From the NCBI RefSeq assembly GCF_003950515.1, contig NZ_NGJS01000011.1:1-64000 (forward strand): a DNA stretch of 64,000 nt, written 5' to 3'. Under the pieces are notes generated by a model. That model did not search any database, had not been told where the DNA came from, and saw nothing but the letters and a program-made list of their open reading frames with translations. Of the stretch, positions 41,152 to 53,993 are shown piece by piece. Both the position numbers and the translations under genes were made by a program. Every line of letters starts with the position of its first letter. The stretch's first letter is position 1. This stretch comes from Vagococcus vulneris (GTDB taxonomy: Bacteria > Bacillota > Bacilli > Lactobacillales > Vagococcaceae).

Positions 41152-42609
41152 TTACACATTTATTTTTTTATAAACTGCTGGTAATTTAAAATGATCAGCT
41201 GCTTCAAATTGTTCAGCCACAGCCAAAAGTAATGCGTCATTTCCTTTTGCTGCCATTAGCTGTATCCCCAAAGGTAAACCATTAGCTGCAATAAATGTCG
41301 GTAAACTGATTGCAGGTTGACCAGTTAAGTTAGCTAATTGAGTATAAGGTGTCAGGTACAGACCCTTTTCAAACATATCATAAACTAAATCAGCTAGCTC
41401 CATCTTGCTTAAATCCTCAGCATGAGTCATTTTTAGGCGCAATGCATCACTTTGAAAATCGGTATGAATACTTGGCGCAGTGGCTGTTGCCGTAGGAGAT
41501 AAAAAAATATCGAAGGATTCAAATAGATCTTCCATCTTGACAGTCGCTTCATCCCAAGCACTAAATGATGACACATAGTCAGCAGCCGTTAATCTTTTAC
41601 CATATTGATAAATTGTCCATGTTGAAAGTTCCATATCATTTATGGTCAATTGACGTTTGAGGTCATTTGAGATGTTTTTCATCATAGCAGACGTTTCCCC
41701 GCCATTCATCTCATAATAACTCCTTATCAATCGGGAGCCATCAATCGGATACCTAATAAATTCAACTGAATGTCCAGCTTGCTCTAAAAACGAAGCAGCC
41801 TCGATAGTCGCTTGGTTTGCTGCTTGAGATACCAAATTTCCGATTGGCGAATCAATACAAACAGCTATACGTAATTTATTACTATGCGGCAGACGGGGAA
41901 TAGGACGTAAAAAGGGCGAACACTGATTATTAGGGGCCAATAGTGGAAATAATGTCTTTAAATCACGGACAGAAACACCTAAAACAAAATTGATTGATGC
42001 ACCTTGCCAATCACGCCAACTTGAAGGACCGGTAACGATGTTCCCTCGACTCGGCTTAAAACCGATTAAACCGCTGAAACTGGCAGGAATCCGTATCGAT
42101 CCCCCACCATCACTAGCACCTGCTAAAGGAATTACGCCTGAAGCAACCGCTGATGCCGCTCCACCACTGCTGCCACCCGAATAAAAATTATCATTCCAAG
42201 CATTTTTTGCTGGACCGTATAATAAAGCATCAGTTATATTTTTAAATCCAAACTCTGGGCTGGTTGTTACTCCGAAAGGGATAAATCCAGCATACTCAAT
42301 TTGGCGAACAAAATTATTAGTTTCTTTTGCTCGATAATTTTTGAACAGGCGTGAACCAAAAGTTTGTCTGAAACCTTTTTTGGCTTGACCTAAGTCCTTC
42401 AATGCTATCGGAACACCGCTGAATGGGGCTGATGATACACTTGAAATTGGTATCTCCAATTGTTTCATCGCTAACTCTTGATTAACTTCTACAAAAGCAT
42501 TTAATGTATTAATTTCATGCGCACGTGTCACCGTTTCTATCATAAGTTCTTGTGCTGATATTTTTTTTCTTTTAATTTTCTGTGCATAGTACGTAGCATC
42601 TTTGATCAA
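41152..42609 (-). CDS. Amidase (amidase signature family)
   Basis: The 485-residue hydrolase has the Ser-Ser-Lys triad: Lys in VPIALKDLG, and the Ser residues in YSGGSSGGAASAVASGVIPL and DGGGSIRIPAS. It is a stand-alone amidase, not GatA of the GatCAB complex, because no gatB/gatC is adjacent; substrate unknown. TTG at 42609 is preferred because AAAGGAG stands 8 bp before it; ATG at 42627 overlaps that ribosome site. Confidence 0.88.
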   Translation of the reverse strand: MIKDATYYAQKIKRKKISAQELMIETVTRAHEINTLNAFVEVNQELAMKQLEIPISSVSSAPFSGVPIALKDLGQAKKGFRQTFGSRLFKNYRAKETNNFVRQIEYAGFIPFGVTTSPEFGFKNITDALLYGPAKNAWNDNFYSGGSSGGAASAVASGVIPLAGASDGGGSIRIPASFSGLIGFKPSRGNIVTGPSSWRDWQGASINFVLGVSVRDLKTLFPLLAPNNQCSPFLRPIPRLPHSNKLRIAVCIDSPIGNLVSQAANQATIEAASFLEQAGHSVEFIRYPIDGSRLIRSYYEMNGGETSAMMKNISNDLKRQLTINDMELSTWTIYQYGKRLTAADYVSSFSAWDEATVKMEDLFESFDIFLSPTATATAPSIHTDFQSDALRLKMTHAEDLSKMELADLVYDMFEKGLYLTPYTQLANLTGQPAISLPTFIAANGLPLGIQLMAAKGNDALLLAVAEQFEAADHFKLPAVYKKINV

Positions 42610-42704
42610 TTTAACAACTCCTTTCATTTTTTATAGTGTACATTCTTTTTAAGATACTTTACAATTAAAGAAATAAAAAATACTCAATCTGCTTTAGAAT
42701 ATGA

Positions 42705-42734
42705 TAAAACAAAATTATATACAATTTTGTTTTA
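42705..42734. promoter_or_regulatory. 12-bp perfect inverted repeat between divergent amidase and GNAT genes
   Basis: TAAAACAAAATT (42705-42716) and AATTTTGTTTTA (42723-42734) flank ATATAC. It lies 17 bp before the GNAT start and is followed by no T run, so it looks like an operator. Confidence 0.5.
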
Positions 42735-42750
42735 AATAAGGAGTGACAAC

Positions 42751-43302
42751 ATGCTGATAGCTAACAACAATCTCACTTTGCGTTCTTATACAGTTAGCGA
42801 TATCTGTCCAATGTGGCAGCTTGCCTACAATGATGACTTGGAATGGATGAAGTGGAATGGACCATATTTTAATGATCCGATTTTGGAGCTGGGAGCTTAT
42901 CGGCATGAAGCGCATGCTTATTTTGTTGATTCTCCGCTGTCAGCTGTTATAGAATACGACGAACAAATTATCGGTCAAGTTTTTGCCTATTGGGACGATG
43001 GCTTAATGAAAAATTGGCTGGAGTTTGGTATCTGTATTTACGACAGCGCTTACTGGAATTCAGGTATTGGCAAACAGGCTATCGCGTTATGGATAAATCA
43101 TCTTTTCACTGAACTGCCAGACATTACACGAGTCGGCTTTACAACTTGGTCAGGAAATACAGGTATGATGGCAATTGGCGAACGACTAAATATGACACAA
43201 GAAGCACGTATTCGTAAAGTGCGTGTAGTAAACGATGTCCACTACGATTCAATCCGCTATGGCATACTCCGAGAAGAGTGGCAGGCTACTCATCTAGAAT
43301 GA
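42751..43302 (+). CDS. GNAT N-acetyltransferase (RimJ/RimL type)
   Basis: The 183-residue protein shows the GNAT pattern: LTLRSYTVSDICPMWQLAYN, LEFGICIYDSAYWNSGIGKQ with the acetyl-CoA loop GIGKQAI, and VGFTTWSGNTGMMAIGERLN. Substrate unknown. It is a lone rightward gene with RBS AAGGAGTGAC. Confidence 0.88.
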   Translation: MLIANNNLTLRSYTVSDICPMWQLAYNDDLEWMKWNGPYFNDPILELGAYRHEAHAYFVDSPLSAVIEYDEQIIGQVFAYWDDGLMKNWLEFGICIYDSAYWNSGIGKQAIALWINHLFTELPDITRVGFTTWSGNTGMMAIGERLNMTQEARIRKVRVVNDVHYDSIRYGILREEWQATHLE

Positions 43303-43810
43303 TACCCTGTTGTGTCAGCCACGATGTTAATTGTCGCGGTGTTTTAAATTCAATAAACTTTTCTGAATAATCGTGTCTGAGCTGCTTGTAATGGAGACGA
43401 GCAGCTTTTTTCCGCCCTTCATACAGAACCCACCAAATAAATTCACTATCTAATTTTTCCTCACAGCCCTCCGTCATATCTTGTCGGTTTGTCCCTCGAT
43501 ATTTTTGATAACGTTTACTGACACGGTACAAACACCGCCAACGTGAAAAATTTAAATAAATAATTATATCAGCTTGATTCAGGCGCTCTTTTTGAAGAAA
43601 CGTTGAATAATTACCATCAATCACCCACTGTTGGTGTTCTATCATAAATTGTTTAATTATTTTTTGAGCTTCTAAGCAATCACGAACTTGCCAATTAGGT
43701 TCAAATTGGACAGTATCTAAATGCAAAACAGGAATCTCGTAACTTTCACCAAGCAAGCGTGCTAGCGTTGACTTGCCACTGCCGCTATACCCTAAAATAG
43801 CAATCTTCAT
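43286..43810 (-). CDS. P-loop kinase-like protein (topology modulation/FlaR family)
   Basis: The 174-residue protein has Walker A ILGYSGSGKSTLARLLGE at residue 4 and VLHLDTVQFEPNWQ, WVIDGNYSTFL, DIIIYLNFSRWRCLYRV typical of adenylate-kinase-like 'topology modulation' proteins. Its end overlaps the convergent GNAT gene by 17 bp. Substrate unknown. Confidence 0.85.
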   Translation of the reverse strand: MKIAILGYSGSGKSTLARLLGESYEIPVLHLDTVQFEPNWQVRDCLEAQKIIKQFMIEHQQWVIDGNYSTFLQKERLNQADIIIYLNFSRWRCLYRVSKRYQKYRGTNRQDMTEGCEEKLDSEFIWWVLYEGRKKAARLHYKQLRHDYSEKFIEFKTPRQLTSWLTQQGIILDE

Positions 43811-43824
43811 CTGATAACCTCCCT

Positions 43825-43866
43825 AAAAAAAAATCAGGTCTTACTGTTACTCACGGCAAGACCTGA
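43825..43866 (-). terminator. Terminator after ffh
   Basis: The minus strand TCAGGTCTT-loop-AAGACCTGA is followed by nine T. Confidence 0.85.
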
Positions 43867-43870
43867 ACTC

Positions 43871-45301
43871 TTATTTTTTCTTTTTCTTTTTATTTTTTTT
43901 CATCTTTTTCTTATTTTTTTTCATCATTTTATTCATAGCCATTTTGCCTAATTTACCTTGAATTCCGCCACCCATCATATTTTCCATTCCGGCAGGCATA
44001 TTTCCTTTAGACATCTGTTGCATCATTTTACGTGATTCGTTGAACTGTTTAATCATACGGTTGACTTCAACCACACTATTACCCGAACCAGCGGCAATCC
44101 GTCTTCGACGACTAGGATTTAAAAGTTCTGGATTCTCACGTTCAGCCGGTGTCATCGAAAAGACAATCGCTTTTTTACGGGCAACATCTTTAGGATCGAC
44201 TTGCAGATTATCTAGACCAGGAACATTATTCATCCCTGGAATCATTTTAATCAAATCCTCTAATGGCCCCATATTCATAACTTGATCAAGCTGTTCAATA
44301 AAATCATTAAAGTTAAATGTATTCTCTCGCATTTTTTTGGCTAGATCTTCAGCCTGTTGTTCATCATATTCTCGTTGAGCTTTTTCAATCAAGGTTAACA
44401 TGTCGCCCATACCTAAAATACGACTAGACATCCGATCTGGATAGAATACTTCGATATCTGTCAGTTTTTCACCAGTACCAATAAACTTAATTGGTTTACC
44501 TGTTACCGCACGGATTGAGAGTGCCGCCCCGCCTCGAGTGTCACCGTCCAACTTAGTTAATACTATTCCCGTTATATCTAATTGCTCATTAAAACTTTGT
44601 GCCACAGTTACTGCATCTTGTCCGGTCATAGCATCGACAGTTAGTAAGATTTCATTTGGTTGAGCATAGTCTTTGATTCGTTTCAATTCATCCATTAATT
44701 TTTCATCAATATGTAGACGACCAGCTGTATCAATAAACACATAATCATTTTTATTTTGTTTTGCTTGTTCCAATCCTTGTTTGACAATTTCCACTGGATC
44801 AACATCTGTTCCCATTTCAAAAACAGGAATATCCAATTGCTGGCCAATAACCTTTAATTGATCTATCGCAGCAGGACGATAAACGTCAGCTCCGATAAGT
44901 AATGGGCGTGCCTTATTATTTTTCTTTAAATAGTTGGACAGTTTACCAACGAATGTTGTTTTACCAGCACCTTGCAAACCGACCATCATAATAATTGTTG
45001 GTATTTTTGGCGACTTATTCAGTTCAGAGACTTCTGAACCCAATACTTTCGTCAGTTCCTCATCGACAACTTTAACTATCTGTTGAGTGGGGTTAAGTGA
45101 ATCTAAAACCTCGATACCAACAGCACGTTCACCAACTCTTTTAGTAAAACCACGTACTACTTGCAAGTTAACGTCGGCTTCTAATAAAGCTAGACGTATC
45201 TCTCTCATCATTTCTTTTACGTCTTCTTCACGAACTGTACCCTTTTTCTTCAACTTACTCATTGCGACCTGAAGACGGTCTGTTAAACTTTCAAAAGCCA
45301 T
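43871..45301 (-). CDS. ffh: Signal recognition particle protein Ffh
   Basis: The 476-residue GTPase of SRP targets nascent membrane proteins. N domain residues 1-95, G domain with MMVGLQGAGKTTFVGKLSNY, DTAGRLHIDEKLM and TKLDGDTRGGAA, and a Met-rich M domain ending in a poly-Lys tail (KKNKKKMKKNKKKKKK). It lies 14 bp after ylxM. Confidence 0.98.
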   Translation of the reverse strand: MAFESLTDRLQVAMSKLKKKGTVREEDVKEMMREIRLALLEADVNLQVVRGFTKRVGERAVGIEVLDSLNPTQQIVKVVDEELTKVLGSEVSELNKSPKIPTIIMMVGLQGAGKTTFVGKLSNYLKKNNKARPLLIGADVYRPAAIDQLKVIGQQLDIPVFEMGTDVDPVEIVKQGLEQAKQNKNDYVFIDTAGRLHIDEKLMDELKRIKDYAQPNEILLTVDAMTGQDAVTVAQSFNEQLDITGIVLTKLDGDTRGGAALSIRAVTGKPIKFIGTGEKLTDIEVFYPDRMSSRILGMGDMLTLIEKAQREYDEQQAEDLAKKMRENTFNFNDFIEQLDQVMNMGPLEDLIKMIPGMNNVPGLDNLQVDPKDVARKKAIVFSMTPAERENPELLNPSRRRRIAAGSGNSVVEVNRMIKQFNESRKMMQQMSKGNMPAGMENMMGGGIQGKLGKMAMNKMMKKNKKKMKKNKKKKKK

Positions 45302-45315
45302 ATATAATTACCCCT

Positions 45316-45660
45316 CTAATAATTTTCTTCGATTTCCTGAATACAATCTAATAATTCAAAAATATTTGTTTTATCTATTGGTTGTCCTGATAATCCTAGT
45401 TTGATTTCTGCAATTAACTCATTGCGCACAACATAATTAGAATATAAGTGCAACTTACGTTCGTACTCTTCAAGTAGTTTTTCCGTACGTTTAATATTAT
45501 CATAAACCGCTTGACGACTAACGTTATATTCTTCAGCTATTTCACTCAATGAAAAATCATCCGCATAATAAAGTTCTACGTAGTTCATTTGTTTTACCGT
45601 TAATAAGGTTGAATAGAATTCAAACAACGCATTCATGCGATTTGTTTTTTCAATTTCCAC
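45316..45660 (-). CDS. ylxM: YlxM-family SRP accessory protein (HTH)
   Basis: The 114-residue protein has a sigma-like HTH ([28 protein letters not shown]) and is encoded before ffh as usual. YlxM stimulates SRP GTPase activity in streptococci. Confidence 0.92.
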   Translation of the reverse strand: MEIEKTNRMNALFEFYSTLLTVKQMNYVELYYADDFSLSEIAEEYNVSRQAVYDNIKRTEKLLEEYERKLHLYSNYVVRNELIAEIKLGLSGQPIDKTNIFELLDCIQEIEENY

Positions 45661-45701
45661 TAGTTTCCCTCCATTTCATCGGACAAAACTCAGTCCATAA
45701 T

Positions 45702-45707
45702 ATTATA
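45702..45707 (-). promoter_or_regulatory. Extended -10 promoter of ylxM-ffh
   Basis: TGCTATAAT on the minus strand (TGnTATAAT), about 40 bp before ylxM. Confidence 0.5.
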
Positions 45708-45736
45708 GCATAACTTTATAAGTTTGTTGACATTCA

Positions 45737-45766
45737 AGAAAAAAAAGCCTCAGATCACTGAGACTT
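45737..45766 (-). terminator. Terminator of the two-component operon
   Basis: The minus strand AAGTCTCAG-TGAT-CTGAGGCTT is followed by a T run and overlaps the last codons of the histidine kinase. Confidence 0.8.
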
Positions 45767-47305
45767 TTTTTTATCAGTTAATTCATCTGTTTTAATCTGT
45801 TCGTCTGGAACCAACGGAATATAAAAAGTAAAAGCAGATCCATGATTAAGAACACTTTTTAAACTTATTTGTCCTTCATAATTATCAACGAGTTGTGAAG
45901 CAATTGATAATCCTAGACCATTGCCACCAGTATGTCGCGCCCTTGCTTTATCTACACGATAAAAGCGATTAAATACCTGCTCAACATTGTCAGGGGATAT
46001 CCCTTCACCAAAGTCTTGAACCATAACTTCTAAATATTTATGTGATTTGCTCATTGAAATAAGTATTTCTTTGCGATCATTCGAGTATTTAACTGCATTA
46101 TCAAGTAAAATAACTAAAATCTGTTCAAAATGGTTTCTGTAAATTTTCACTTGACGTTCCCGCGATAAATCATCGTCTAAATTAAAAGTGAATTCAGGGT
46201 AAAGCATTCTAAAATTATTAACGGTTGTATGAATAACTTCTTTAGCATTAGACACACGATCTTTGTAATGAAATTCTGATTGCTCAGCACGAGATAAATC
46301 CAACATTTCTTGCACCAAACTTTTCATCCGGATAATTTCCTGCAATGAAGCCTCCAAAGACTCGTCTAAAACTTGTGGGTCATCTTTTCCCCAACGATTC
46401 AATAAGTTTAAGTGACCTTCAATAACAGCAACTGGCGTACGTAATTCATGTGAAACATCTTCGACGAATTGTTGCTGTCGCTGAATAAATAGTTGCATAC
46501 GACCAAGAATCAGATTAAATGCGTTAGCCAAATCTGCCAATTCATCATTTCCCTTTGGTACGGGCATTCTAACGTTTGTTAGTGGGAATTCTTCAACTTC
46601 ATTAATTGTTTTTGCCATCTTTCGAAGCGGATAAGTAAAATATGACGAAAGAAGGAAACTTATAATAACCCCAACAATGATACCTACAGCTGCAATTGTT
46701 ACTAGTGTTTTAAACAAATCTTCCCGAACAGAATAGTAACTATTAAGTTCGAAAAATCCTTGCGCATACCCAACTAATTTATTAGTTTCTTTTGAATAAA
46801 TTGGTTTCATCAAAAATAAGCCCGCTCGATTATTAAATGTATCTATCGTCATATTGTTCTTATTATTTTTATCAAATGGTAAATAAAAATTCTTTGTTTC
46901 AAATAACAATAAGCCCGTATCACTGTAGATTTTAACATTCAATTCTGGTTGTGACAGTTCAGAAATAAATGTATTTAAATTCATTAAGTTTGACTCCAAA
47001 GTTTCACGATCATAATATGTGTTTCCCATAAAGTCCCCAGCTGTTTCTTTTAAATAAAAGACAGAGCTACTCAATGTTAATACATCTCGAGAACGTCCCA
47101 GTCGACTGGACACCTCGTCCATAGTTCGTGTAAAATTATTTTTTTCTTCATTAATCAACACATTACTAGAAATTTGAAAGGTCACATATCCAAAAATCCC
47201 TAATAAAATAGAAATGGACAAAGCTGTTAGCAATGTCCATTTTAGTGTAATTGACTTCAGCGATAGTTTCGATGAGTGTGTGATATTTTTGATAAAATTA
47301 ATCAT
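45755..47305 (-). CDS. Sensor histidine kinase (CovS/ArlS-like)
   Basis: The 516-residue membrane kinase has TM1 at about 22-46 ([20 protein letters not shown]), an extracellular sensor of about 140 residues, TM2 about 198-218 ([20 protein letters not shown]), HAMP, DHp with the phospho-His in [15 protein letters not shown], and the ATPase with [17 protein letters not shown] and GGNGLGLSI. It overlaps the response regulator by 4 bp. Confidence 0.93.
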   Translation of the reverse strand: MINFIKNITHSSKLSLKSITLKWTLLTALSISILLGIFGYVTFQISSNVLINEEKNNFTRTMDEVSSRLGRSRDVLTLSSSVFYLKETAGDFMGNTYYDRETLESNLMNLNTFISELSQPELNVKIYSDTGLLLFETKNFYLPFDKNNKNNMTIDTFNNRAGLFLMKPIYSKETNKLVGYAQGFFELNSYYSVREDLFKTLVTIAAVGIIVGVIISFLLSSYFTYPLRKMAKTINEVEEFPLTNVRMPVPKGNDELADLANAFNLILGRMQLFIQRQQQFVEDVSHELRTPVAVIEGHLNLLNRWGKDDPQVLDESLEASLQEIIRMKSLVQEMLDLSRAEQSEFHYKDRVSNAKEVIHTTVNNFRMLYPEFTFNLDDDLSRERQVKIYRNHFEQILVILLDNAVKYSNDRKEILISMSKSHKYLEVMVQDFGEGISPDNVEQVFNRFYRVDKARARHTGGNGLGLSIASQLVDNYEGQISLKSVLNHGSAFTFYIPLVPDEQIKTDELTDKKKSQ

Positions 47306-47991
47306 GATCGCATCACATACCCAGTACCACGGACTGTTTGGATATAACTATCTTCTCCAGGAACATCAATTTTATTTCGTAGATAACGAATATACACATC
47401 AACAACATTCGTTTCCACTTCAATTTCATAGCCCCACACTTTATTTAACAAAACATCACGTGATAATACAACGTTGATATTTTCCATTAAAATTAACAAT
47501 AATTCATATTCACGCTTTGTTAACTCAATAATATCCTCACCACGACGAACCACACGATTTTCTTTTTCAATTGTCAAATCACGATAAGTTAAGGTTGTTT
47601 GTTTCGTTATATTCTTATCGCCTTCAATATCAATACGACGTAATAGCGCACGTAAACGTGCCAATAATTCTTCGATAGCAAAAGGTTTGACAATATAATC
47701 ATCTGCACCGTGATCTAACCCTGATACACGGTCGATAACTGAGTCACGAGCCGTCATCATAATAATTGGTGTGTTTTTCACTTGGCGAATACGACGACAC
47801 ACTTCTAAGCCATTAAGTTCAGGAAGCATTAAATCTAAAAGAATTGCCTCCCAATCACCCTCTAATGCGGCTTCAAGTCCTGTTCGTCCATTATAATGTA
47901 CCTCTGCTTCGTATCCTTCATGTTTTAACTCTAATTCAACAAATCGAGCTAAATTTTTTTCATCCTCAATAATTAAAATTCTATTTGACAT
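47302..47991 (-). CDS. OmpR-family response regulator (CovR/ArlR-like)
   Basis: The 229-residue protein has a receiver domain ([20 protein letters not shown], phospho-Asp in [12 protein letters not shown], Lys in [20 protein letters not shown]) and an OmpR winged helix ([37 protein letters not shown]). It is very close in pattern to streptococcal CovR. The position next to gnd matches enterococci. ATG at 47991 (MSNRIL) is preferred. Confidence 0.93.
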   Translation of the reverse strand: MSNRILIIEDEKNLARFVELELKHEGYEAEVHYNGRTGLEAALEGDWEAILLDLMLPELNGLEVCRRIRQVKNTPIIMMTARDSVIDRVSGLDHGADDYIVKPFAIEELLARLRALLRRIDIEGDKNITKQTTLTYRDLTIEKENRVVRRGEDIIELTKREYELLLILMENINVVLSRDVLLNKVWGYEIEVETNVVDVYIRYLRNKIDVPGEDSYIQTVRGTGYVMRS

Positions 47992-48120
47992 ATTCAACAC
48001 ATGCCTTTCCATATTTTCAGTAGAGACTCATCATTACTTAAATTATTATAACCGTTTTCTAATTTAATTGCCATTAGAATATTCGATCATACATAATTAT
48101 TAAATAATCCAAGTCGCATA

Positions 48121-48152
48121 AGAAAAACTCTCAACCAAACGGGCTTGAGAGC
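48121..48152 (-). terminator. Terminator after gnd
   Basis: The minus strand CTCTCAA-loop-TTGAGAG is followed by TTTTTC. Confidence 0.78.
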
Positions 48153-48170
48153 CTTTCATGTCGTCGCTAA

Positions 48171-49598
48171 TTATTTATTTTCATCACCATACCAATCATA
48201 ATGGAACACTCCATCACGATCTTTTCTTAAATAAGTATGTGCACCAAAATAATCTCTTTGTGCTTGAATAATATTTGCAGGTAGATCAGCAGTACGATAA
48301 GAATCGTAGTATGAAATTGCTGAAGAAAATGTTGGACTAGGTACACCTGCTTGAACAGCTAGTGATACCACGTCACGAACAGCTTGTTGGTATTCTGTTG
48401 TAATATTTAAGAAATAATTATCTAATAATAGATTCTTTAAATCTGCATCTCTTTCGTAAGCATCTGTAATCTTTTGTAAAAATTGTGCTCGAATGATACA
48501 ACCTGCACGGAAAATTTTAGCTATTTCGCCATAGTTCAAATCCCATTTATACTCATCACTTGCCATTCTCATTTGTGCAAAGCCTTGTGCGTAACTCATG
48601 ATTTTGCTGAAATATAACGCTTTGCGGATTTTCTCTATCATCTCAAATTTATCACCAGTGAACGCTGGGATTTCCTTTTGCGGAATAACTTTGCTTGCTG
48701 CAACGCGTTCTTCCTTTAAGGCAGAAATATAGCGTGCAAAGACTGATTCAGTAATTAATGGTAATGGCGTTCCTAAATCTAGTGCATTTTGGCTCGTCCA
48801 TTTACCCGTGCCTTTATTACCAGCTGCATCTAAAATCACATCTACAATCGGTTTATCAGTGCCTAAATCATCTTTTCTTGTCAAAATATCAGAGGTAATT
48901 TCAATTAAATAGCTGTCTAGTTCACCTTGATTCCATTCAGTAAATACTTCAGCCGTTTCCTCAACACTTAAGCCAAGAACACGTGTTAAAATATCATAAG
49001 ATTCGGCAATCAGCTGCATGTCTCCGTACTCAATTCCGTTATGAACCATTTTGACAAAATGACCGGCACCATTTGGCCCAATATATGCGACACATGGTTC
49101 GCCATCTTTTGCTTTAGCCGCAATTTTTTCAAATATTGGTGCAACTAATTTATAAGCTTCACGTTGTCCACCCGGCATCATTGCTGGACCTTTCAACGCA
49201 CCTTCTTCACCACCTGATACACCAGTACCAATAAAGTTAATCCCTGAACTAGCCAGCTCCTCATTGCGTCTAATGGTATCCTTAAAGAACGTATTACCGC
49301 CATCAATTAAAACATCGCCTTTATCCAAGTGAGGTAACAAACTTTGAATGGTTAAATCTGTTGGTTTTCCAGCTTTTACCATCAACATAATGCGACGTGG
49401 TTTTTCCAAAGAATTGACAAAATCCTCAATTGTATAGGTAGCCACTAAGTTTTTATCACTATGTTCTTGTATCACTTCATCAGTTTTCGATCCTGTACGG
49501 TTGAAAATAGACACACTATAGCCGCGACTTTCAATATTTAAAGCTAAGTTTTTTCCCATTACCGCCATTCCAACGACACCGATTTGTTGTTTTGACAT
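48171..49598 (-). CDS. gnd: 6-phosphogluconate dehydrogenase (decarboxylating)
   Basis: The 475-residue enzyme makes ribulose-5-phosphate and NADPH in the pentose phosphate pathway. N-terminal NADP fold [20 protein letters not shown], signature [17 protein letters not shown], catalytic [19 protein letters not shown] and [18 protein letters not shown] with Lys/Asn. Confidence 0.98.
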   Translation of the reverse strand: MSKQQIGVVGMAVMGKNLALNIESRGYSVSIFNRTGSKTDEVIQEHSDKNLVATYTIEDFVNSLEKPRRIMLMVKAGKPTDLTIQSLLPHLDKGDVLIDGGNTFFKDTIRRNEELASSGINFIGTGVSGGEEGALKGPAMMPGGQREAYKLVAPIFEKIAAKAKDGEPCVAYIGPNGAGHFVKMVHNGIEYGDMQLIAESYDILTRVLGLSVEETAEVFTEWNQGELDSYLIEITSDILTRKDDLGTDKPIVDVILDAAGNKGTGKWTSQNALDLGTPLPLITESVFARYISALKEERVAASKVIPQKEIPAFTGDKFEMIEKIRKALYFSKIMSYAQGFAQMRMASDEYKWDLNYGEIAKIFRAGCIIRAQFLQKITDAYERDADLKNLLLDNYFLNITTEYQQAVRDVVSLAVQAGVPSPTFSSAISYYDSYRTADLPANIIQAQRDYFGAHTYLRKDRDGVFHYDWYGDENK

Positions 49599-49636
49599 GA
49601 ATTAACCTCCTAGTTTTTAAAAAAGTATTCCAAACT

Positions 49637-49642
49637 ATTATA
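49637..49642 (-). promoter_or_regulatory. -10 box of gnd
   Basis: TATAAT on the minus strand 40 bp before the gnd start; -35 weak. Confidence 0.45.
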
Positions 49643-49729
49643 GCGTATTTTTTAATAAAATATAAGTAAACAATGAGAAAATCTCAAAAAAACTAACAAC
49701 ATATTAAATAAACTTGCAAAAAACTCTTA

Positions 49730-50680
49730 TTATTTGATAGACAATTTTAACATATCTAAATTTTTACGCATTACAGATAGATAATCGTCCCCAGACTTTT
49801 GCTGCTTTTCAGACAAGCTTTCTAAAGGATTTAACACTTTTAATTCTGCACCTGTTGCAGCTGAAACCGTCGCAGCCACTTTAGACGAAGCAGAACTTTC
49901 AGTATAAATAATCGATACTTTTTCCTTCTTCACAAAATCTTCAATCTGCTTCAATTCTTTTGGTGTTGGCTCTTGGTCAGGATTAATACCAGAAATTGGA
50001 ATTTGAACTAAATCGTATTGATGAGCCAGATATGAAAAGGCCTGATGTTGCGTTACAAATTTCCGATTAACCGCATCTTTAAATGCCTCCTGATATGCTT
50101 GTTCTAATTCCGTCAATTTTTCAGCATATTCCGCGCCATTCTTTTGAATCAATGATTTATGTGTATTATTTATTTCGGTTAATTTTTTAGTAATTGTTTC
50201 CACTTCTTGCTTTGCTAAAACCGGATCCGTCCAGACATGTGGATCATATACATGTGAATGCTCCCCGCGTTCATGTTCTTCCAACTCTTCATCATGACTT
50301 TCACGATCCTCTAAAAGCTTAATATCCTTGGATGCTTCAATAACTTTTACTTTTGATGTGTCAATTCCCTTTAAGACATCGGGTACCCAAGTTTCCATTT
50401 CTGTAGAATTATAAATAAAAACATCTGCATCTTGAATTTTCGCCATATCTTTAGCACTAGGTTCAAAATCATGTGGTTCTACCCCTTGCTTAATTAGCAT
50501 TGAAACATCACCAGCATCACCAACAATATTTTGAGTAAAATCATACATCGGATAAAAGGTCGTGACAATTTTAAGTTTATCAGATGTTTTTTCTGTCTCG
50601 CGTGACTCTTTATTCGAACTGCAAGCTGACATAACGACCAGGAGTATCAGCGCAGTTACTATATATTTTAATCGTTTCAT
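49730..50680 (-). CDS. Zinc/manganese ABC transporter substrate-binding lipoprotein (AdcA/ZnuA-like)
   Basis: The 316-residue protein has a lipobox (LLVVMSACSS, Cys at 20), then the cluster A-1 SBP fold: KIVTTFYPMYDFTQNIVGDA, GVEPHDFEPSAKDM, a His-rich loop HDEELEEHERGEHSHVYDPH VWTDP, and TQHQAFSYLAHQYDL. The His loop points to zinc. No permease genes are adjacent. A TTAACTATTTTA sequence at 50709-50720 upstream resembles an AdcR box (10 of 12 matches). Confidence 0.88.
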   Translation of the reverse strand: MKRLKYIVTALILLVVMSACSSNKESRETEKTSDKLKIVTTFYPMYDFTQNIVGDAGDVSMLIKQGVEPHDFEPSAKDMAKIQDADVFIYNSTEMETWVPDVLKGIDTSKVKVIEASKDIKLLEDRESHDEELEEHERGEHSHVYDPHVWTDPVLAKQEVETITKKLTEINNTHKSLIQKNGAEYAEKLTELEQAYQEAFKDAVNRKFVTQHQAFSYLAHQYDLVQIPISGINPDQEPTPKELKQIEDFVKKEKVSIIYTESSASSKVAATVSAATGAELKVLNPLESLSEKQQKSGDDYLSVMRKNLDMLKLSIK

Positions 50681-50747
50681 TTACACTCTCCTTCACTTAA
50701 ATTATGCATTAACTATTTTATATTTCTCCATGTTTACTTGACTAATC

Positions 50748-50793
50748 TAAAAAACTTACAACATTCAGCAAAAATTGATGAATATTGTAAGTT
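50748..50793 (-). terminator. Terminator after dnaJ
   Basis: The minus strand AACTTACAA-ATTCA-loop-TGAAT-TTGTAAGTT is followed by TTTTTT. Confidence 0.8.
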
Positions 50794-50800
50794 GATTTAA

Positions 50801-51970
50801 TTATTTACGTTTTTTTTTTCCGCCAAAAGCATCTTTCATTTTATCAAAAAATCCTTCTTCTTGCTCCACAACGTCTTTACCACCGCTAACTTTTGAAAAC
50901 TCACGCAATGCGTTCTTTTGCTCTTCAGTCAAACTTGTTGGTGTTTCGATAGTTACCGTAACATGTTGATCACCATTATTGCTACTTCTTAATTTCGGTG
51001 CGCCCTTACCCTTTAATCGGAAAGTCGTACCTGTTTGAGTACCAGCTGGGATTTTCAATTTGACACGTCCATGCACTGTTGGTACTTCTATTTCATCACC
51101 TAAAGCTGCTTGCACAAAAGAAATCTTTTGATTAAAATAAATCTCTGCGCCTTCACGCTCAAATATCGGACTATCTTCCACACGGAAAATTACAAATAAG
51201 TCTCCATATGGCCCACCGTTATAACCAGCTTCACCTTGTCCAGCTAATCTCATTTGTTGTCCGCTTTCGACACCAGCAGGAACTGTTACTTTAACTTGGT
51301 GAGACTTCATCATACGGCCAGATCCATGACATGTTTCACATTTTTCTTTGATAATTTTACCAGTACCATGACATTCATCACATGTTTGACGACTCATCAT
51401 ACGACCAAGCGGAGTTTGTCGTTCCACATTAATCGAACCAGCGCCTTGACATTTTGGACAAGTTTCAGGGTGAGTACCTGGTTTGGCACCTGTTCCATGA
51501 CAAGTGACACATTCATCTTCACGATTGTAACGAATATTTTTTTCTAAACCGAAAACTGCTTCATTAAAAGTTAAATCAAGCGTATATTGTAAATCAGACC
51601 CTTGACGAGGTGCGGTTGCTGAATTAGAACGACTGCCGCCGCCACCACCGAAGAATGATTCAAAAATATCCTCAAAACCACCAAATCCACTACCGCCAAA
51701 ATCTTCAAATCCGCCAAATCCTCCAGCACCACCGGCACCAAAGTTTGGATTAGTACTTGCATGACCATATTGATCATACGCAGCTCGTTTTTGCGGGTCG
51801 CTTAATACTTCAAAAGCTTCAGATATTTCTTTAAACTTTTGTTCAGCATCAGGCTCCTTATTAATATCTGGATGGTATTTTTTGGATAATTTACGATATG
51901 CTTTTTTTATTTCATCGTCTGTTGCTGTTTTAGATACACCTAAAACCTCATAAAAATCCCTTTTTGACAT
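50801..51970 (-). CDS. dnaJ: Chaperone DnaJ
   Basis: The 389-residue co-chaperone has the J domain with HPD (YHPDINKEP), a Gly/Phe-rich region ([20 protein letters not shown]), four CxxCxGxG zinc repeats ([32 protein letters not shown]) and the C-terminal substrate domain. Confidence 0.98.
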   Translation of the reverse strand: MSKRDFYEVLGVSKTATDDEIKKAYRKLSKKYHPDINKEPDAEQKFKEISEAFEVLSDPQKRAAYDQYGHASTNPNFGAGGAGGFGGFEDFGGSGFGGFEDIFESFFGGGGGSRSNSATAPRQGSDLQYTLDLTFNEAVFGLEKNIRYNREDECVTCHGTGAKPGTHPETCPKCQGAGSINVERQTPLGRMMSRQTCDECHGTGKIIKEKCETCHGSGRMMKSHQVKVTVPAGVESGQQMRLAGQGEAGYNGGPYGDLFVIFRVEDSPIFEREGAEIYFNQKISFVQAALGDEIEVPTVHGRVKLKIPAGTQTGTTFRLKGKGAPKLRSSNNGDQHVTVTIETPTSLTEEQKNALREFSKVSGGKDVVEQEEGFFDKMKDAFGGKKKRK

Positions 51971-52060
51971 ATAGTTTACCCTCCATTAAAGATGTCTCAA
52001 TCCAATAAATCATACCATAAAATATTTTTATCGGATAGCTTTTTGACAAATAAATCATGA

Positions 52061-52095
52061 AAAGAAAAGCCAAAAGCTCAATGCTTTGGCTTTCT
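52061..52095 (-). terminator. Terminator between dnaK and dnaJ
   Basis: The minus strand AAAGCCAAAGC-ATTGA-GCTTTTGGCTTT is followed by TCTTTTC. It makes dnaJ partly independent from the hrcA operon. Confidence 0.65.
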
Positions 52096-52111
52096 TTCAA
52101 TCTATTACTGA

Positions 52112-53983
<1,872 letters not shown>

Positions 53984-53993
53984 TTAACGTATT

